Notes: a model not told the origin generated them from the letters alone. DNA of 64,000 nucleotides from Bacillus sp. SLBN-46 (GCF_031453555.1 NZ_JAVIZM010000001.1:4813501-4877500), one strand, 5' to 3'; numbered from the stretch's first letter, positions 7,910 through 17,554 are shown. Numbers and translations are program-made.

Positions 7910-7939
7910 TTTAGACAAAATAATCACTTAATGTCTAAA
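7910..7939. promoter_or_regulatory. Candidate TetR operator between divergent genes
   Basis: TTTAGACA (7910-7917) and TGTCTAAA (7932-7939) form a perfect 8-bp inverted repeat with a 14-bp spacer, in the 260-bp region between the nitroreductase and the TetR gene. A neighbouring direct repeat (TAAAGTGTT at 7889 and 7936) may be part of the site. Confidence 0.45.
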
Positions 7940-8063
7940 GTGTTAACAATGGATTACTTTACTCCTCTTTTTCATTTTTGTAAACTAAAAAAACTTGGCG
8001 TCGATGTAAAGAATTTCCCAATTGGTTTATGTTATAATTCTTGATGGAAAGAGAGTGTGGACT

Positions 8064-8729
8064 ATGAGAAAAATATCAACTGAAGATCGATTACTGCTGA
8101 GACAATCCCATATTAAGAAAATCCTAAAAGTGATTCGGACTCAGGGATTCTTATCTTTATCTATCCAAGAAATTGCTCAGTTGATGAACATGAGTCGAGC
8201 CTCTCTGTATAACTATTTCTCTTCAAAAGAAGACATCCTTATGGAGTTAAATGATTTTTGCATTTCCTATATTTATGAAGCAGGTCAAATGATTTCCAAT
8301 ACAGAGCTTTCCTATTCCCAACGTCTTCAAAAGGTATTCGAACATGCCGTTTTGTCAGCTGCCTATTCATCTGAGATTTTTTTGAAAGACCTTCAGATTA
8401 GTTGCATGTCACTTTATGAAAAAAAGAAACAGTCGAGAAAAGAACAAATGGCCGCCATTCATACGTTTTATCAAAATGGAATGGAGGCAGGATTCTTTAA
8501 TGAAATAAACCCTACCCTTCTTATAATGCAGGACGAAACCGTCTTAAATAAGCTAATCAATACCTCGTTTTTAATGGATGAGGAACTGACCTTAGAACGT
8601 GCTCTATATGATTACTTCTTGGCGAAATGCTTCCAAGTGCTACGGCCCGAATTAGTAACAAACATAAATCACAAAGAAATAAACTGCATGGTGAAAGACA
8701 TCCTCCACAAACTGTCGCCAATATTATAA
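8064..8729 (+). CDS. TetR-family transcriptional regulator
   Basis: Repressor of about 221 aa. The N-terminal helix-turn-helix reads SLSIQEIAQLMNMSRASLYN, then YFSSKEDILMEL, which is the TetR recognition-helix pattern. The C-terminal ligand domain is variable and gives no clue to the inducer. The frame is open 14 codons further upstream, but that region contains a TATAAT box (8032-8037), so ATG 8064, preceded by AAAGAGAG, is preferred. It is divergent from the nitroreductase/ABM pair, so it most likely controls that pair and itself. The stop codon lies at the edge of a perfect palindromic repeat that may end the transcript. Confidence 0.85.
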   Translation: MRKISTEDRLLLRQSHIKKILKVIRTQGFLSLSIQEIAQLMNMSRASLYNYFSSKEDILMELNDFCISYIYEAGQMISNTELSYSQRLQKVFEHAVLSAAYSSEIFLKDLQISCMSLYEKKKQSRKEQMAAIHTFYQNGMEAGFFNEINPTLLIMQDETVLNKLINTSFLMDEELTLERALYDYFLAKCFQVLRPELVTNINHKEINCMVKDILHKLSPIL

Positions 8730-8781
8730 AAAGGTGCCTGTCCCCCATCGCTTTAAAGCGATGGGGGACAGGCACCTTTTT
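8728..8781. repeat. Perfect 54-bp palindromic repeat acting as bidirectional terminator
   Basis: AAAAAGGTGCCTGTCCCCC, then ATCGCTTTAAAGCGAT, then the exact reverse complement of the first arm. It is the best-preserved copy of the family. It separates the convergent TetR and sensor kinase genes and has an A-run on one side and a T-run on the other. Confidence 0.92.
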
Positions 8782-10029
8782 TTATTTGCGTAATGGAAAG
8801 ACGATTGTAACGGTTGTTCCTTTGTTGAGTTCACTTTTATACTCGATGGAGCCGTTCATTTCGCGAATGAGTTTGTTGGTTACCATACTGCCTAGGCCTG
8901 TTCCTTTTGTTTTGGTTGTATAAAAAGGTAGGCCGATATGCTTTAACTGCTCAGGTGTCATCCCTCTCCCGTTGTCTTCGATTCTAACTTCCACTTGATT
9001 CTTCATGTAATCTGCTTGAAGCTCAATCTTAATCTTTCCTTGGTTAACAATGGACTCAATTGCATTTTTGATGACATTCATAAGCGCTTGCTTTAAATGC
9101 GGTTCATCTCCATTGATATAGAATCGTTGTGTACTTTCATAATCGATAATGACATTTGAATACGAAGCAAGGGGTCTCAATAGTTGGACACAATCACTTA
9201 AGACATCATGTAAGGAGACAACTGTTAATTGAACGGGTTCGGGCTTTGCTACTTTCAAATAGCTTGTAATAATGTTGTTTGTCCGATCCAATTCCTCAAG
9301 GATTAATGGCGAGTATTTCTTCAATTGCTCATCCTTTGTATCTGTACTTAAGAATTGAATAAAACCTCTAACCGTTGCCAGTGGATTTCGAATTTCGTGT
9401 GCAATCGAAGCCGTAAGCTGGCCAACCATTGTCAGCTTATCCATATACACCATTTCATCAAACTGCTTATTAATTTTTATCAAACTTTCAATCACAAAGA
9501 TTAGGGCTATGGTGGTTAAATAAAAAGCAATAAAGTAAGTTAAATAAAAGTGTAATTCTAAAAAACGAACTCTAAAATACAGAATGGTAATATAAAGAAC
9601 AAGATAGCAACCAACGACAATTGATCCCACCGCCAGCCTAGAGTTTGCTTTTAAAAATAGCCGCCTCAATGCTAACGCACATAAAAAAGCGACAACGCAT
9701 ACTAGGATACCCGTTAAAAGAAACTTTCCACCAATGAAATATCGGATCAAACAAGTGCTAACTAAAATAATGCTACCAGGTAGCCAGCCAGCATATAAAG
9801 TAAGGATGATGATGGCAACCATCCTGAGATCAAAATGCGTCTCCCCTAAGGTACGAATGGGATAGATCATACAGAAAAGTGCTCCTAAGGCACCCACCAA
9901 CCCATAAATGACTTTTTGTTTTAGTGATAGAGGAGCTTTTGATTGAAACGGAAAAAACAAATTCATATTAAAAGTAAATGATAATAATATCGTAATGTTA
10001 ACAATCAGTGGTTTGATGAGAGTAATCAA
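8782..10029 (-). CDS. KinB-like sporulation-type sensor histidine kinase
   Basis: Membrane histidine kinase of 415 aa. Five to six membrane helices (about residues 5-180) form a 5TM/LYT-like sensor. The HisKA segment is QLTASIAHEIRNPLATVRGF with phospho-acceptor H211. The ATPase domain has the N box (MNVIKNAIESI), G1 (EDNGRGM) and G2 (TKGTGLGSMVTNKLI). This layout matches KinB and related kinases that feed the sporulation phosphorelay. No response regulator is adjacent, as expected for phosphorelay kinases. The ligand is unknown. It could instead serve a nutrient-sensing pathway. Confidence 0.88.
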   Translation of the reverse strand: MITLIKPLIVNITILLSFTFNMNLFFPFQSKAPLSLKQKVIYGLVGALGALFCMIYPIRTLGETHFDLRMVAIIILTLYAGWLPGSIILVSTCLIRYFIGGKFLLTGILVCVVAFLCALALRRLFLKANSRLAVGSIVVGCYLVLYITILYFRVRFLELHFYLTYFIAFYLTTIALIFVIESLIKINKQFDEMVYMDKLTMVGQLTASIAHEIRNPLATVRGFIQFLSTDTKDEQLKKYSPLILEELDRTNNIITSYLKVAKPEPVQLTVVSLHDVLSDCVQLLRPLASYSNVIIDYESTQRFYINGDEPHLKQALMNVIKNAIESIVNQGKIKIELQADYMKNQVEVRIEDNGRGMTPEQLKHIGLPFYTTKTKGTGLGSMVTNKLIREMNGSIEYKSELNKGTTVTIVFPLRK

Positions 10030-10250
10030 GAGTTGTCCTCCAAATGAATAATAAGGTGCGATTTATATTTATCCTTGCCTGAGACATTGATAAACTTTCA
10101 TCACTAAACAATCATTTAAAAGCATAATACCCTAAAACCCAGAGACATGTACACCACTCTATCCTGAAGTTGATAAAAAAGGGGGCACTCCCCTGACACC
10201 AATGCCCACTTTATTCAGAAAAGCCTTTTGACCCGGATTCCACCCTATTT

Positions 10251-10274
10251 AATCAAACGTTTGATTAGTTTTTT
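10251..10274 (+). repeat. Single copy of the AATCAAACGTTTGATT palindrome with T-run
   Basis: The 16-bp palindrome is followed by AGTTTTTTC, exactly as in the tandem array at 3906-4073 and the copy at 48315. Confidence 0.85.
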
Positions 10275-10311
10275 CATTTACTCCAGAATCTTTCACTTCC
10301 ATCCCGTGAAA

Positions 10312-10338
10312 AAAGAGGATACAGACAGCATCCTCTTT
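10312..10338. terminator. Terminator-like hairpin
   Basis: AAAGAGGAT and ATCCTCTTT form a 9-bp stem with a loop of 9 nt. It is preceded by an A-run and followed by TTTCT. No gene ends immediately beside it. Confidence 0.5.
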
Positions 10339-10437
10339 CTACTCATTTTCCATATTGAATACCATAATTAGACAATGCTATTAGAGCCAAAAACATAATT
10401 CTGCAAAATTTTTATTCGTTTTGGCCCCTTGTTTCAA

Positions 10438-10488
10438 ATTCTCTTGGCACCACTGCTCCGATTTTTTTCACAAAAAAGTTTAACAGTT
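10438..10488 (+). repeat. Left imperfect direct repeat flanking the sugar cassette
   Basis: ATTCTCTTGGCACCACTGCT, followed by CCGATTTTTTTCACAAAAAA and GTTTAACAGTT, matches the sequence at 18825-18877 in the same orientation with a few gaps. The pair encloses the LacI-regulated cassette. Confidence 0.5.
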
Positions 10489-10669
10489 ATATGTCTTCGA
10501 TTTCTGCCTACTCCATATCTTCAATTCCACTATGTATAACTTTCTAGTCAATGTCGGTAGCTGCCATACTTATTGCATTTTAGATACTAAAAATTATACT
10601 TCATTAGCTTCGTCAACATTACCCCTAGGAGTGTGATGAATAATTTTTATTTGAAAAACGGCTATTATT

Positions 10670-11599
10670 TCATTCTTGGTCTATTTCCCTCCTGAAGGGC
10701 ATCGATACACCTGCTCCTTTCCTTTGTACTGAAAGAGAAGCTGCCTTTACAGCAAATTCAACAGATTCTTGAAATGCATTACCTTCAGAAAGAGCTACAG
10801 CTAAAGCGCCATTAAAGCAATCCCCTGCACCTGTAGTATCAATTGCATTTACCTTCCTGGATGGAATATGTTTACCAACAAAACCATTCTGATTCATAAA
10901 TGCAATATAAGCACCCTTACTTCCCAATGTCATAGAAACGGCTTTTGTTCCCTTTTGGAGAAACCATTTTGCTGCTTTTTCAACATCTTGGAGGGTCTCG
11001 ATTGAAATTCCCGTAAGAACCTGTGCCTCTGTTTCGTTTGGAGTAAGAACATCAATAGAAGGTAAGAGCTCTACAATCTCTTTCAAAACTGGGGCTGGAT
11101 TCATTATAACCTTAACCCCCTCTGCCTTTGCACATTCAACTGCTCTTTTAACAGATTCAAATGGCACTTCCATTTGTAAAATAAGCCAGGAGATATCTTT
11201 AAAATCAATTTTCCCATCGATATGTTCTGACAATAGTTGATGATTGGCTCCTGGTGTTACAACAATTTGATTTTCTCCTGATTCCTCTACTAATATAACT
11301 GCCGTTCCTGTTGGCTGAGTTGGATCTACTATTAAATAGTTAGTTTCAATTCCTTCATCCGAAAACAACCTAACTGCTTCCTGACCAAAAATATCATCTC
11401 CAATGCAACCCATGAAGCTCACGTTTCCTCCTAGCCTAGCAGCGGCAATGGCTTGATTGGAGCCTTTACCGCCTGGTCCTTTTTGAAAACCTGATCCAAG
11501 TACAGTTTCACCAGGTTGAGGAAACTTTGCCATTGAAGATGAAATATCCACATTATAACTGCCCAGAACAAGAATTTTACTAGACTTCAAATTATTCAT
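10670..11599 (-). CDS. rbsK: Ribokinase (PfkB family)
   Basis: Sugar kinase of 309 aa that phosphorylates D-ribose (or a related pentose or ketose) with ATP. It has the sugar-binding PGGKGSNQAIAAARLGG motif (residues about 41-57), the NPAPV segment and the catalytic DTTGAGDCFNGALAVAL with its aspartate base. These favour ribokinase over fructokinase. It is the last gene of the LacI-controlled cassette, 9 bp after rpiB, so its substrate is probably released by the GH31 enzyme or formed by RpiB. True specificity could be another pentose. Confidence 0.88.
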   Translation of the reverse strand: MNNLKSSKILVLGSYNVDISSSMAKFPQPGETVLGSGFQKGPGGKGSNQAIAAARLGGNVSFMGCIGDDIFGQEAVRLFSDEGIETNYLIVDPTQPTGTAVILVEESGENQIVVTPGANHQLLSEHIDGKIDFKDISWLILQMEVPFESVKRAVECAKAEGVKVIMNPAPVLKEIVELLPSIDVLTPNETEAQVLTGISIETLQDVEKAAKWFLQKGTKAVSMTLGSKGAYIAFMNQNGFVGKHIPSRKVNAIDTTGAGDCFNGALAVALSEGNAFQESVEFAVKAASLSVQRKGAGVSMPFRREIDQE

Positions 11600-11608
11600 A
11601 ATAATTCT

Positions 11609-12082
11609 TTACTCACTTAACAGTTGGTGTTTGTACATGTATTCAAGTTCCATTTCATGCAGTTTTTGAACACGTCGTCTAAACTGCTCTTCCGTACTGA
11701 ATTTTGCAGTCAAGAATGCTTCAACTAACTCATAGGCCAATTTATCCCCCACTATTTGAGCGCCAATGCACATAACATTTACATCATCATGCTCCACACA
11801 TTGATGGGCAGAGTAAATATCATGGCAAACTGATGCTCTAATTCCTGGTATCTTATTAGACGCAATAGCAGCTCCTACCCCGGTTCCACACACCATGATT
11901 CCTCTTTCTGCCACTCCACCCTTTATTGCTGAACCGATTTTTTTAGCGATATCTGGAAAGTCAACTGGATTTGGATCATAGCTTCCGAAGTCTATTACCT
12001 CATATCCCTTTATTTCTAAAAATTCCATAATCGGCTTTTTTAATGGAAAACCAGCGTGATCGGACCCGATAGCAATTTTCAT
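11609..12082 (-). CDS. rpiB: RpiB/LacAB-family sugar-phosphate isomerase
   Basis: A 157-aa isomerase interconverting ribose-5-P and ribulose-5-P. Some members act on allose-6-P or galactose-6-P. GSDHAGFPLKKPIMEFLE at the N-terminus and the active-site loop MVCGTGVGAAIASNKIPGIR (catalytic Cys) with SVCHD are diagnostic. The gene lies between ribokinase and the GH31 glycosidase, with 9 and 12 bp gaps. Because RpiB sits in a carbohydrate uptake operon and not alone, allose-6-P or another hexose phosphate is a real alternative to ribose-5-P. Confidence 0.88.
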   Translation of the reverse strand: MKIAIGSDHAGFPLKKPIMEFLEIKGYEVIDFGSYDPNPVDFPDIAKKIGSAIKGGVAERGIMVCGTGVGAAIASNKIPGIRASVCHDIYSAHQCVEHDDVNVMCIGAQIVGDKLAYELVEAFLTAKFSTEEQFRRRVQKLHEMELEYMYKHQLLSE

Positions 12083-12094
12083 ATATAATTCTCC

Positions 12095-14398
12095 TTAAAT
12101 CGTTATTTTAATCTTAATTTTCTCTTCTGCGGAAGTACTAAATTCTACTAGATTATCTTTTTGAATAAAATTTAAATTTTTATCATTAAGGTAAATAGAT
12201 GACACTGAATGGATGCCATTAAGTGTAAATCGATAAGTGGAAACTTTTGATTCAAAACCTGAAAAAATCGGAGAAACCGTTATGAAAACCTCTTTATCTC
12301 TAGAATCAACTGTAATTTTCCGTTTATTATATTTTTGCTCTAAATATTCTTTGCTAGCACCATCATCTTCGTAATAAATATATTCTCCACTGCCCATATA
12401 TACATTAAATTTCAACTCATTAATCTCTTTTTCTCCAACATAGTTCATTACTGGGAATTCCGGAATAACAGCACCAGACTTAACAAATAGCGGCATCGTT
12501 TCAAGTGAAGCTTTTGCCACAATGTATTGACCGCCATTATACTTTTTGTTATTCCAGTAGTCATACCAAGTTCCTTCCGGTAAATAGACTGCACGGTAAT
12601 CTTGACCAGGTAAATAAATTGGAGCGACTAGTAAACTATCGCCGATCATAAATTGATCTGATATATTATGTGTGTTAACCTCATTTTCAAAGTTAAAGAT
12701 CATTGGACGGAATAAAGGGTATCCCTTTTCATGAGTTTCCCTGAACGCTGTGTAAAAATAAGGCAATAATCGGTAGCGAAGCTGGATAAACTTCCTCATG
12801 ATGTTTTCACCTTTTTCACTATAAGCCCACGGTTCTTGATCCCTTACTTCCTTACGTGTATGATTTCTAAATAATGGTGTAAATGCACCAAGCTGCATCC
12901 ATCGAATCAAAAGTTCTTCAGAGCATTCACCCGCATAGCCTCCAACATCAGCGCCAACAAACGGAATACCAGATAAGCCCAAATTCATAAACATTGGGAT
13001 GGAAATGAGTAGTGAATCCCAACTGCTAGTATTATCCCCCGTCCAAACAGCTGCATATTTTTGAATCCCAGCAAAACCTGCTCTACTTAATAAAAAAGGA
13101 CGAGTAGACTCATCAAATTTTTCCCATCCCTCTAAAGTTGCCATTGCTTCATAATTTGCATAAAGGTTATGGATTTCTGCATGAGTCCTGTCTCCATCAA
13201 TTGAGCGATGGATAACATCCCTAGACATTGTATGTGGTTCTACTAAAATAGATGGCTCATTTAAATCATTCCATATGCCTCTAATGCCTTGTTCTAAAAA
13301 CTTTTTATTAAGATCAGCCCACCAGCTTCTTACTTCTTGATTTGCGAAATCAGGAAATGCACAGCCTCCAGGCCACACATCACCTATAAAGTCACTTCCA
13401 TCTGGATTCTTACAAAAATACCCATTACTCTTTCCTTGCTCATACACATCATACCCTGTTTCCATTTTTACCCCTGGATCTACTATGGCAATCATTTTAT
13501 AGCCCAATTCGTTTAAATCATGAAACATATTCTTAGGATTAGGAAACCGTTCTTTATTAAAAGAAAAGATTTTATAATTATCCATATAATCGATATCTAA
13601 ATGAATAGAATCGCAAGGAATATTTTTCTCTCTAAAAGTTTTTGCTACCTCATAAACTCTCTTTTCAGGGAAATAGGACCATTTGGACTGGTGATACCCT
13701 AGTGACCAAAGTGGAGGTAAAGGGGATTTTCCTGTTAAATTTGTAAAATGTTCAAGTACTTCTTTTATATTTGCACCGTAGATAATGTAATAATTTAATT
13801 CCCCATCTTCTGCACCAATTGAGTAATATTCAGAACTCTCGGTCCCAAAATCAAAGAAACTACGGAAACTATTATCAAAATATAGACCGTACACCATCTC
13901 ATTTTCTTTACTAATAAAAAAAGGAATAGATTGGTACATTTCATTAGAAATTGCATTAAAATGCTTAGGCTCGGCATAGTTCCAAAATTGGATTTTTTTC
14001 CCTCGTTGATTTAAAAATCCTACTTGTTCACCGCATCCAAAAAATTGTTCATTTTCCTTTAGTGTTTTATAGCAGAAGGACGCATGCTGTTTCTCAAGAT
14101 TCTTTGGATGATCCTGATTAATTACGTTACCCATGTGGTCAAAAAAAGAAAGTTTTAATGTTTCTTTATCTATCCTAACTAACATTTTTGACGTTTTTAG
14201 CTCGAAACCTTCGTCCGAGCTATATATATCAATGTTTGCCTCTTCTCTTTTTAAGTTTTTTGTTGTAATCGTATCTGTCGCTTTTTCTGTACGAACATTA
14301 ATAATGGAATCGTTAATAACTCTGAGTATCATATTTTCATGGGATGAAAAAAAGGTAAAATCACTGCCATGAACTTGATATTCCTTGCTGATTAGCAT
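12095..14398 (-). CDS. GH31 family alpha-glycosidase (alpha-glucosidase or alpha-xylosidase)
   Basis: Glycoside hydrolase family 31 enzyme of 767 aa without signal peptide, so it acts in the cytoplasm on imported oligosaccharides. N-terminal galactose-mutarotase-like domain (1-220), TIM barrel (about 225-570) and C-terminal beta domains. The nucleophile is D378 in GIWNDLNEPS, the acid/base is D455 in VWTGDNTSSW, and the family segment GIPFVGADVGGYAGE is present. The gene follows the two permease genes by 28 bp. GH31 includes alpha-glucosidases, alpha-xylosidases and sulfoquinovosidases. The sulfoquinovose-specific residues cannot be confirmed here. Linked rpiB and rbsK suggest a substrate that yields a pentose or rare hexose. 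Confidence 0.9.
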   Translation of the reverse strand: MLISKEYQVHGSDFTFFSSHENMILRVINDSIINVRTEKATDTITTKNLKREEANIDIYSSDEGFELKTSKMLVRIDKETLKLSFFDHMGNVINQDHPKNLEKQHASFCYKTLKENEQFFGCGEQVGFLNQRGKKIQFWNYAEPKHFNAISNEMYQSIPFFISKENEMVYGLYFDNSFRSFFDFGTESSEYYSIGAEDGELNYYIIYGANIKEVLEHFTNLTGKSPLPPLWSLGYHQSKWSYFPEKRVYEVAKTFREKNIPCDSIHLDIDYMDNYKIFSFNKERFPNPKNMFHDLNELGYKMIAIVDPGVKMETGYDVYEQGKSNGYFCKNPDGSDFIGDVWPGGCAFPDFANQEVRSWWADLNKKFLEQGIRGIWNDLNEPSILVEPHTMSRDVIHRSIDGDRTHAEIHNLYANYEAMATLEGWEKFDESTRPFLLSRAGFAGIQKYAAVWTGDNTSSWDSLLISIPMFMNLGLSGIPFVGADVGGYAGECSEELLIRWMQLGAFTPLFRNHTRKEVRDQEPWAYSEKGENIMRKFIQLRYRLLPYFYTAFRETHEKGYPLFRPMIFNFENEVNTHNISDQFMIGDSLLVAPIYLPGQDYRAVYLPEGTWYDYWNNKKYNGGQYIVAKASLETMPLFVKSGAVIPEFPVMNYVGEKEINELKFNVYMGSGEYIYYEDDGASKEYLEQKYNKRKITVDSRDKEVFITVSPIFSGFESKVSTYRFTLNGIHSVSSIYLNDKNLNFIQKDNLVEFSTSAEEKIKIKITI

Positions 14399-14426
14399 TT
14401 CTATTTCACTCCAATACTATCTGTCT

Positions 14427-15269
14427 TTATCCTTTTACTGCCCCTGATGTTAATCCAGATACAACTTTCTTTTGGAAAAATAAAACTAAAATAATTAATG
14501 GAATGGTTACAATGATTGTTGCAGAAGCTATTTCACCCCATGGCAGGTCGTATTGACCTTGGAACATCGAAATTCCAACCGGCACTGTACGCATTAATTC
14601 TTTGGTATTAAAGGTCAATGCGAACAAAAATTCATTCCACGCTGTAACAAATACGATAATAGCTGTGGTAAAAACACCAGGTAAGGCTAAAGGAAGGATA
14701 ATTTTAAAATACGTCTGTAAAGTTGATGCACCATCCATTTTTGCTGACTCTTCTAATTCAAGTGGAATCGTTTTAAAGAAAGTTGACAAATTCCAAATCG
14801 CGAGAGGCAGTGCAAAGGTGGTATAAGGAATAATCAGAGATAAATAAGTATTTAAAAGCCCTACATTTTTCATCATTAGATATAGAGGACTAATAATTGC
14901 TATAGGTGGGAACATCGATACAGTCAGAACAATTAACATAATAAAATTTTTACCTTTAATATTTAGTCTAGCGACAGCATAAGCGGTAAAAGAGGCAACT
15001 ACTAAGCAAAATAAAGTCGTTACACCTGCTACAAGAAAGCTGTTAATGATATAATTTGCAAAAGGATAATGTACGAATGTATTAATGTAGTTTTCAAAAA
15101 AGAACTTCTCTGGCCACCAATCTGGAGGCATTTTATAAAGCTGACCAGGCGGCTTCAATGAATTGATCAATTGCCAAATGAAAGGAAATAAAACAATCGC
15201 TAAAAAGACTGTCACAGATAGTCCAAAAATAAATTTATTCCCATATTTTAATATCAATCTTTTGCTCAT
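14427..15269 (-). CDS. Carbohydrate ABC transporter permease, MalG type
   Basis: Inner-membrane subunit of 280 aa with six membrane helices. The EAA loop, which docks the ATPase, reads LELEESAKMDGASTLQTYFK, then IILPLALPGV. The short cytoplasmic N-terminus and the C-terminal KKVVSGLTSGAVKG are typical of MalG-like CUT1 permeases. It starts 10 bp after the MalF-type gene. No ATPase gene is in the cassette, so a shared MsmX-type ATPase encoded elsewhere probably powers it, as known in Bacillus. Confidence 0.92.
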   Translation of the reverse strand: MSKRLILKYGNKFIFGLSVTVFLAIVLFPFIWQLINSLKPPGQLYKMPPDWWPEKFFFENYINTFVHYPFANYIINSFLVAGVTTLFCLVVASFTAYAVARLNIKGKNFIMLIVLTVSMFPPIAIISPLYLMMKNVGLLNTYLSLIIPYTTFALPLAIWNLSTFFKTIPLELEESAKMDGASTLQTYFKIILPLALPGVFTTAIIVFVTAWNEFLFALTFNTKELMRTVPVGISMFQGQYDLPWGEIASATIIVTIPLIILVLFFQKKVVSGLTSGAVKG

Positions 15270-15279
15270 GTATTTTCAC

Positions 15280-16209
15280 CTACCTTTTCACACCGAGTAC
15301 TTTAATATAGAAAAGACTAATCAACATGACGAAAATAAAAACTGAAAATGAGAGTGCTGATCCTAATCCAAAATCCAAGTTCGTAAATAGCGATTGATAT
15401 GCATAGATTGAAAGGGATTCTACTGTTCCTCCTGTTAGCACCCAAGGTAAATCAAATACCCTAAACGCATCCAGCGTTCTAAATAATAGGGCAACTAAAA
15501 TCGTAGGTTTTAATAGCGGCAAGGTTAGATAAAAGAATTGGCGAATCTTATTAGCACCATCTATTTCTGCAGATTCATAAATATCTTTTGAAATCGTTTG
15601 GAGTCCTCCTAACAGAAGCAAAGCCATAAATGGAGTTGTTTTCCAAACATCTGCAAAAATCATCGACCACATGGCACTTGACTCAGTTCCTAAAAATGTT
15701 CGATATGAATCGAGTATTCCTACCTTTACCAAGATGTCATTCAAAATGCCTAATTGATCATCATAAATAAATTTCCACATCATCGCTGCAACCACGGTTG
15801 GAACAGCCCACGGAATTAACACAGAAGCCCGAACTAGACCTCTGCCTCTAAAAGGCTTATTGATTAATAAAGCAATAAGAATACCAAAAACTAATTCCAA
15901 CGCAACAGAAATAACGGTAAAAAATGCGGTATTACTTAAAGAATGCCAAAATCGCGAGTCAGAAAGTAGAAATTTATAGTTGCCTAATCCAATAAATTTT
16001 GATTCACTCATAAACTGCAATTGCATGGAATGTAGACTTAACCAAACTGTTCTTAAGATTGGATATAAGGATACAACACAAATTGTAATGATTGTGGGTA
16101 AAACCAACAAATACCCGACCCTTTGTTCCTTATTTAACACTTTATTCCTACTCTTGTTTTTTTCCATTCTCATGCTTTGTTGTTGGACGACCTCATTTCG
16201 ATTATCCAT
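15280..16209 (-). CDS. Carbohydrate ABC transporter permease, MalF type
   Basis: Six-helix permease of the CUT1 class. The EAA loop is ISKDIYESAEIDGANKIRQF, then FYLTLPLLKPTI. The frame is open to 16272, but GAGGTGG precedes the ATG at 16209 (MDNRNEVVQQQ), so this start (310 aa) is preferred over one that would touch the binding-protein stop codon. It pairs with the MalG-type gene downstream and the lipoprotein upstream to form one importer for an oligosaccharide. Confidence 0.9.
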   Translation of the reverse strand: MDNRNEVVQQQSMRMEKNKSRNKVLNKEQRVGYLLVLPTIITICVVSLYPILRTVWLSLHSMQLQFMSESKFIGLGNYKFLLSDSRFWHSLSNTAFFTVISVALELVFGILIALLINKPFRGRGLVRASVLIPWAVPTVVAAMMWKFIYDDQLGILNDILVKVGILDSYRTFLGTESSAMWSMIFADVWKTTPFMALLLLGGLQTISKDIYESAEIDGANKIRQFFYLTLPLLKPTILVALLFRTLDAFRVFDLPWVLTGGTVESLSIYAYQSLFTNLDFGLGSALSFSVFIFVMLISLFYIKVLGVKR

Positions 16210-16273
16210 CGCTGCTTTCCACCTCTTTATTAGCGGAAGAGGGCGTGAACCCTCATCCTCTAAATTTAACACC

Positions 16274-17554
16274 TTATTTCTTTAATATTTGATTAATTTC
16301 TTTTGCCGCATTGTCTAATGCATCTTTAGCTGATTCTTGCCCTGTTAGAGCATTATGAACATGAATTTGTAGCTTTTCCGATATAGCCGGATACTGTGGA
16401 GATACTGGTCTTGGTTTTGCTTGTAAAAATACTGGTAAGAAATCTTTAAAATGAGGGTTCTTTTGTAATACTTGATCATCGTTAAAAAGCTTCTCAAGAG
16501 TCGGAATTCGTCCGCCATCGACCGCATTAATTTTTTGTCCTTCTTCACTTATAGCAAATTCAATAAATTTCCATGCTGCATCTTGGTTTTTAGAAAACTT
16601 ACTAATAGCAAGATTCCATCCACCTAGAGTAGCAGCTCCTGTGTCTCCATTTGGTCCTTTAGGCATCGGAGCAATACCAACTTTTCCAGAAATCTTCGAT
16701 TCAGCCTCTGAACTTTTAGCCCAAACATACGGCCAGTTTCTTAAAAATACACTTTTTCCTTCAGTAAATAAGCGGCGGCTATCTTCTGTTTCATATGTAG
16801 TTACTCCTTCAGGAGATACCTTTTCCTTTTTGACAAGGTCTACCATAAACTGTAATGCTTCTACAGCCTCAGGACTATTCACTACTGCTTTATTTCCCTT
16901 TAGGACCTGTCCACCATTGCCCCATAAGAACTCTAAGTAATTTGTTACTAAACCTTCAAATTGCTTCCCTTGGTATACAAATCCATATTCCGTTCCATTT
17001 TTCCCACTGCCGTCTTTAGACATTTGTATTAATTCATCCCATGTTTTCGGTGGAGTTTTAACTATATCAGAGCGATAAAATAATACACCTGCATCTGTAT
17101 ACCAAGGAGCGGCATAAACCTTATCTTTATATGTAACCCCTTCAATAGGTCCCTTTAAGAATTCAGAGCGGCTTTCTTTCTTAAAATATTTATCTAAAGG
17201 AATAATCCAATCGGCTGCTGCAAATTCAGCCGGCCAAATAATATCCATGGAGACGATATCAACACTATCGTCTTGGGCACCCAGTGAAGTAACTAATGCT
17301 GTATGGATCTTATCACTACCAGCAGGTAGAATTTGCAAGTTTACTTTGATATTTTTATTTTCTGCCTCAAACTTTTTAATTAAATTATCAACTGCTGGTG
17401 TTGGGTCTTTAAAAACAGCCCACGTAATTGTAGTTACTTCATCCTTCTTTTCATTCTTTTTCTCATTACTAGTTGTAGTATTCTTGGAAGCACATGCTGT
17501 CATTAAACTAAGAATAGTTAACACAATTAACAAATTAACCATTATTTTTTTCAT
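16274..17554 (-). CDS. Extracellular sugar-binding lipoprotein of the ABC transporter
   Basis: Substrate-binding protein (SBP_bac_1 family) of about 426 aa. A signal peptide with lipobox LMTAC gives an anchored Cys21. The mature part has the usual TITWAVFKDPTPAVDNLIKK start, and the later AAWKFIEFAISEEGQK segment of CUT1 binding proteins. The frame is open to 17596, but GGAGGAAAGA just before ATG 17554 (MKKIMVNLLIVL) fixes the start. The LacI operator lies 27 bp upstream of this ATG. It is the first gene of the cassette's structural operon. The ligand is not known. Confidence 0.92.
   Translation of the reverse strand: MKKIMVNLLIVLTILSLMTACASKNTTTSNEKKNEKKDEVTTITWAVFKDPTPAVDNLIKKFEAENKNIKVNLQILPAGSDKIHTALVTSLGAQDDSVDIVSMDIIWPAEFAAADWIIPLDKYFKKESRSEFLKGPIEGVTYKDKVYAAPWYTDAGVLFYRSDIVKTPPKTWDELIQMSKDGSGKNGTEYGFVYQGKQFEGLVTNYLEFLWGNGGQVLKGNKAVVNSPEAVEALQFMVDLVKKEKVSPEGVTTYETEDSRRLFTEGKSVFLRNWPYVWAKSSEAESKISGKVGIAPMPKGPNGDTGAATLGGWNLAISKFSKNQDAAWKFIEFAISEEGQKINAVDGGRIPTLEKLFNDDQVLQKNPHFKDFLPVFLQAKPRPVSPQYPAISEKLQIHVHNALTGQESAKDALDNAAKEINQILKK

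Larger units (their letters stand above)
10030..10669. other. 640-bp intergenic region without a supported gene
   Basis: It holds a degenerate GC-rich element (10177-10206), the palindrome plus T-run copy at 10251, a terminator hairpin at 10312, and at 10438 one of two imperfect direct repeats that flank the sugar cassette. No reading frame on either strand resembles a protein. Confidence 0.6.
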
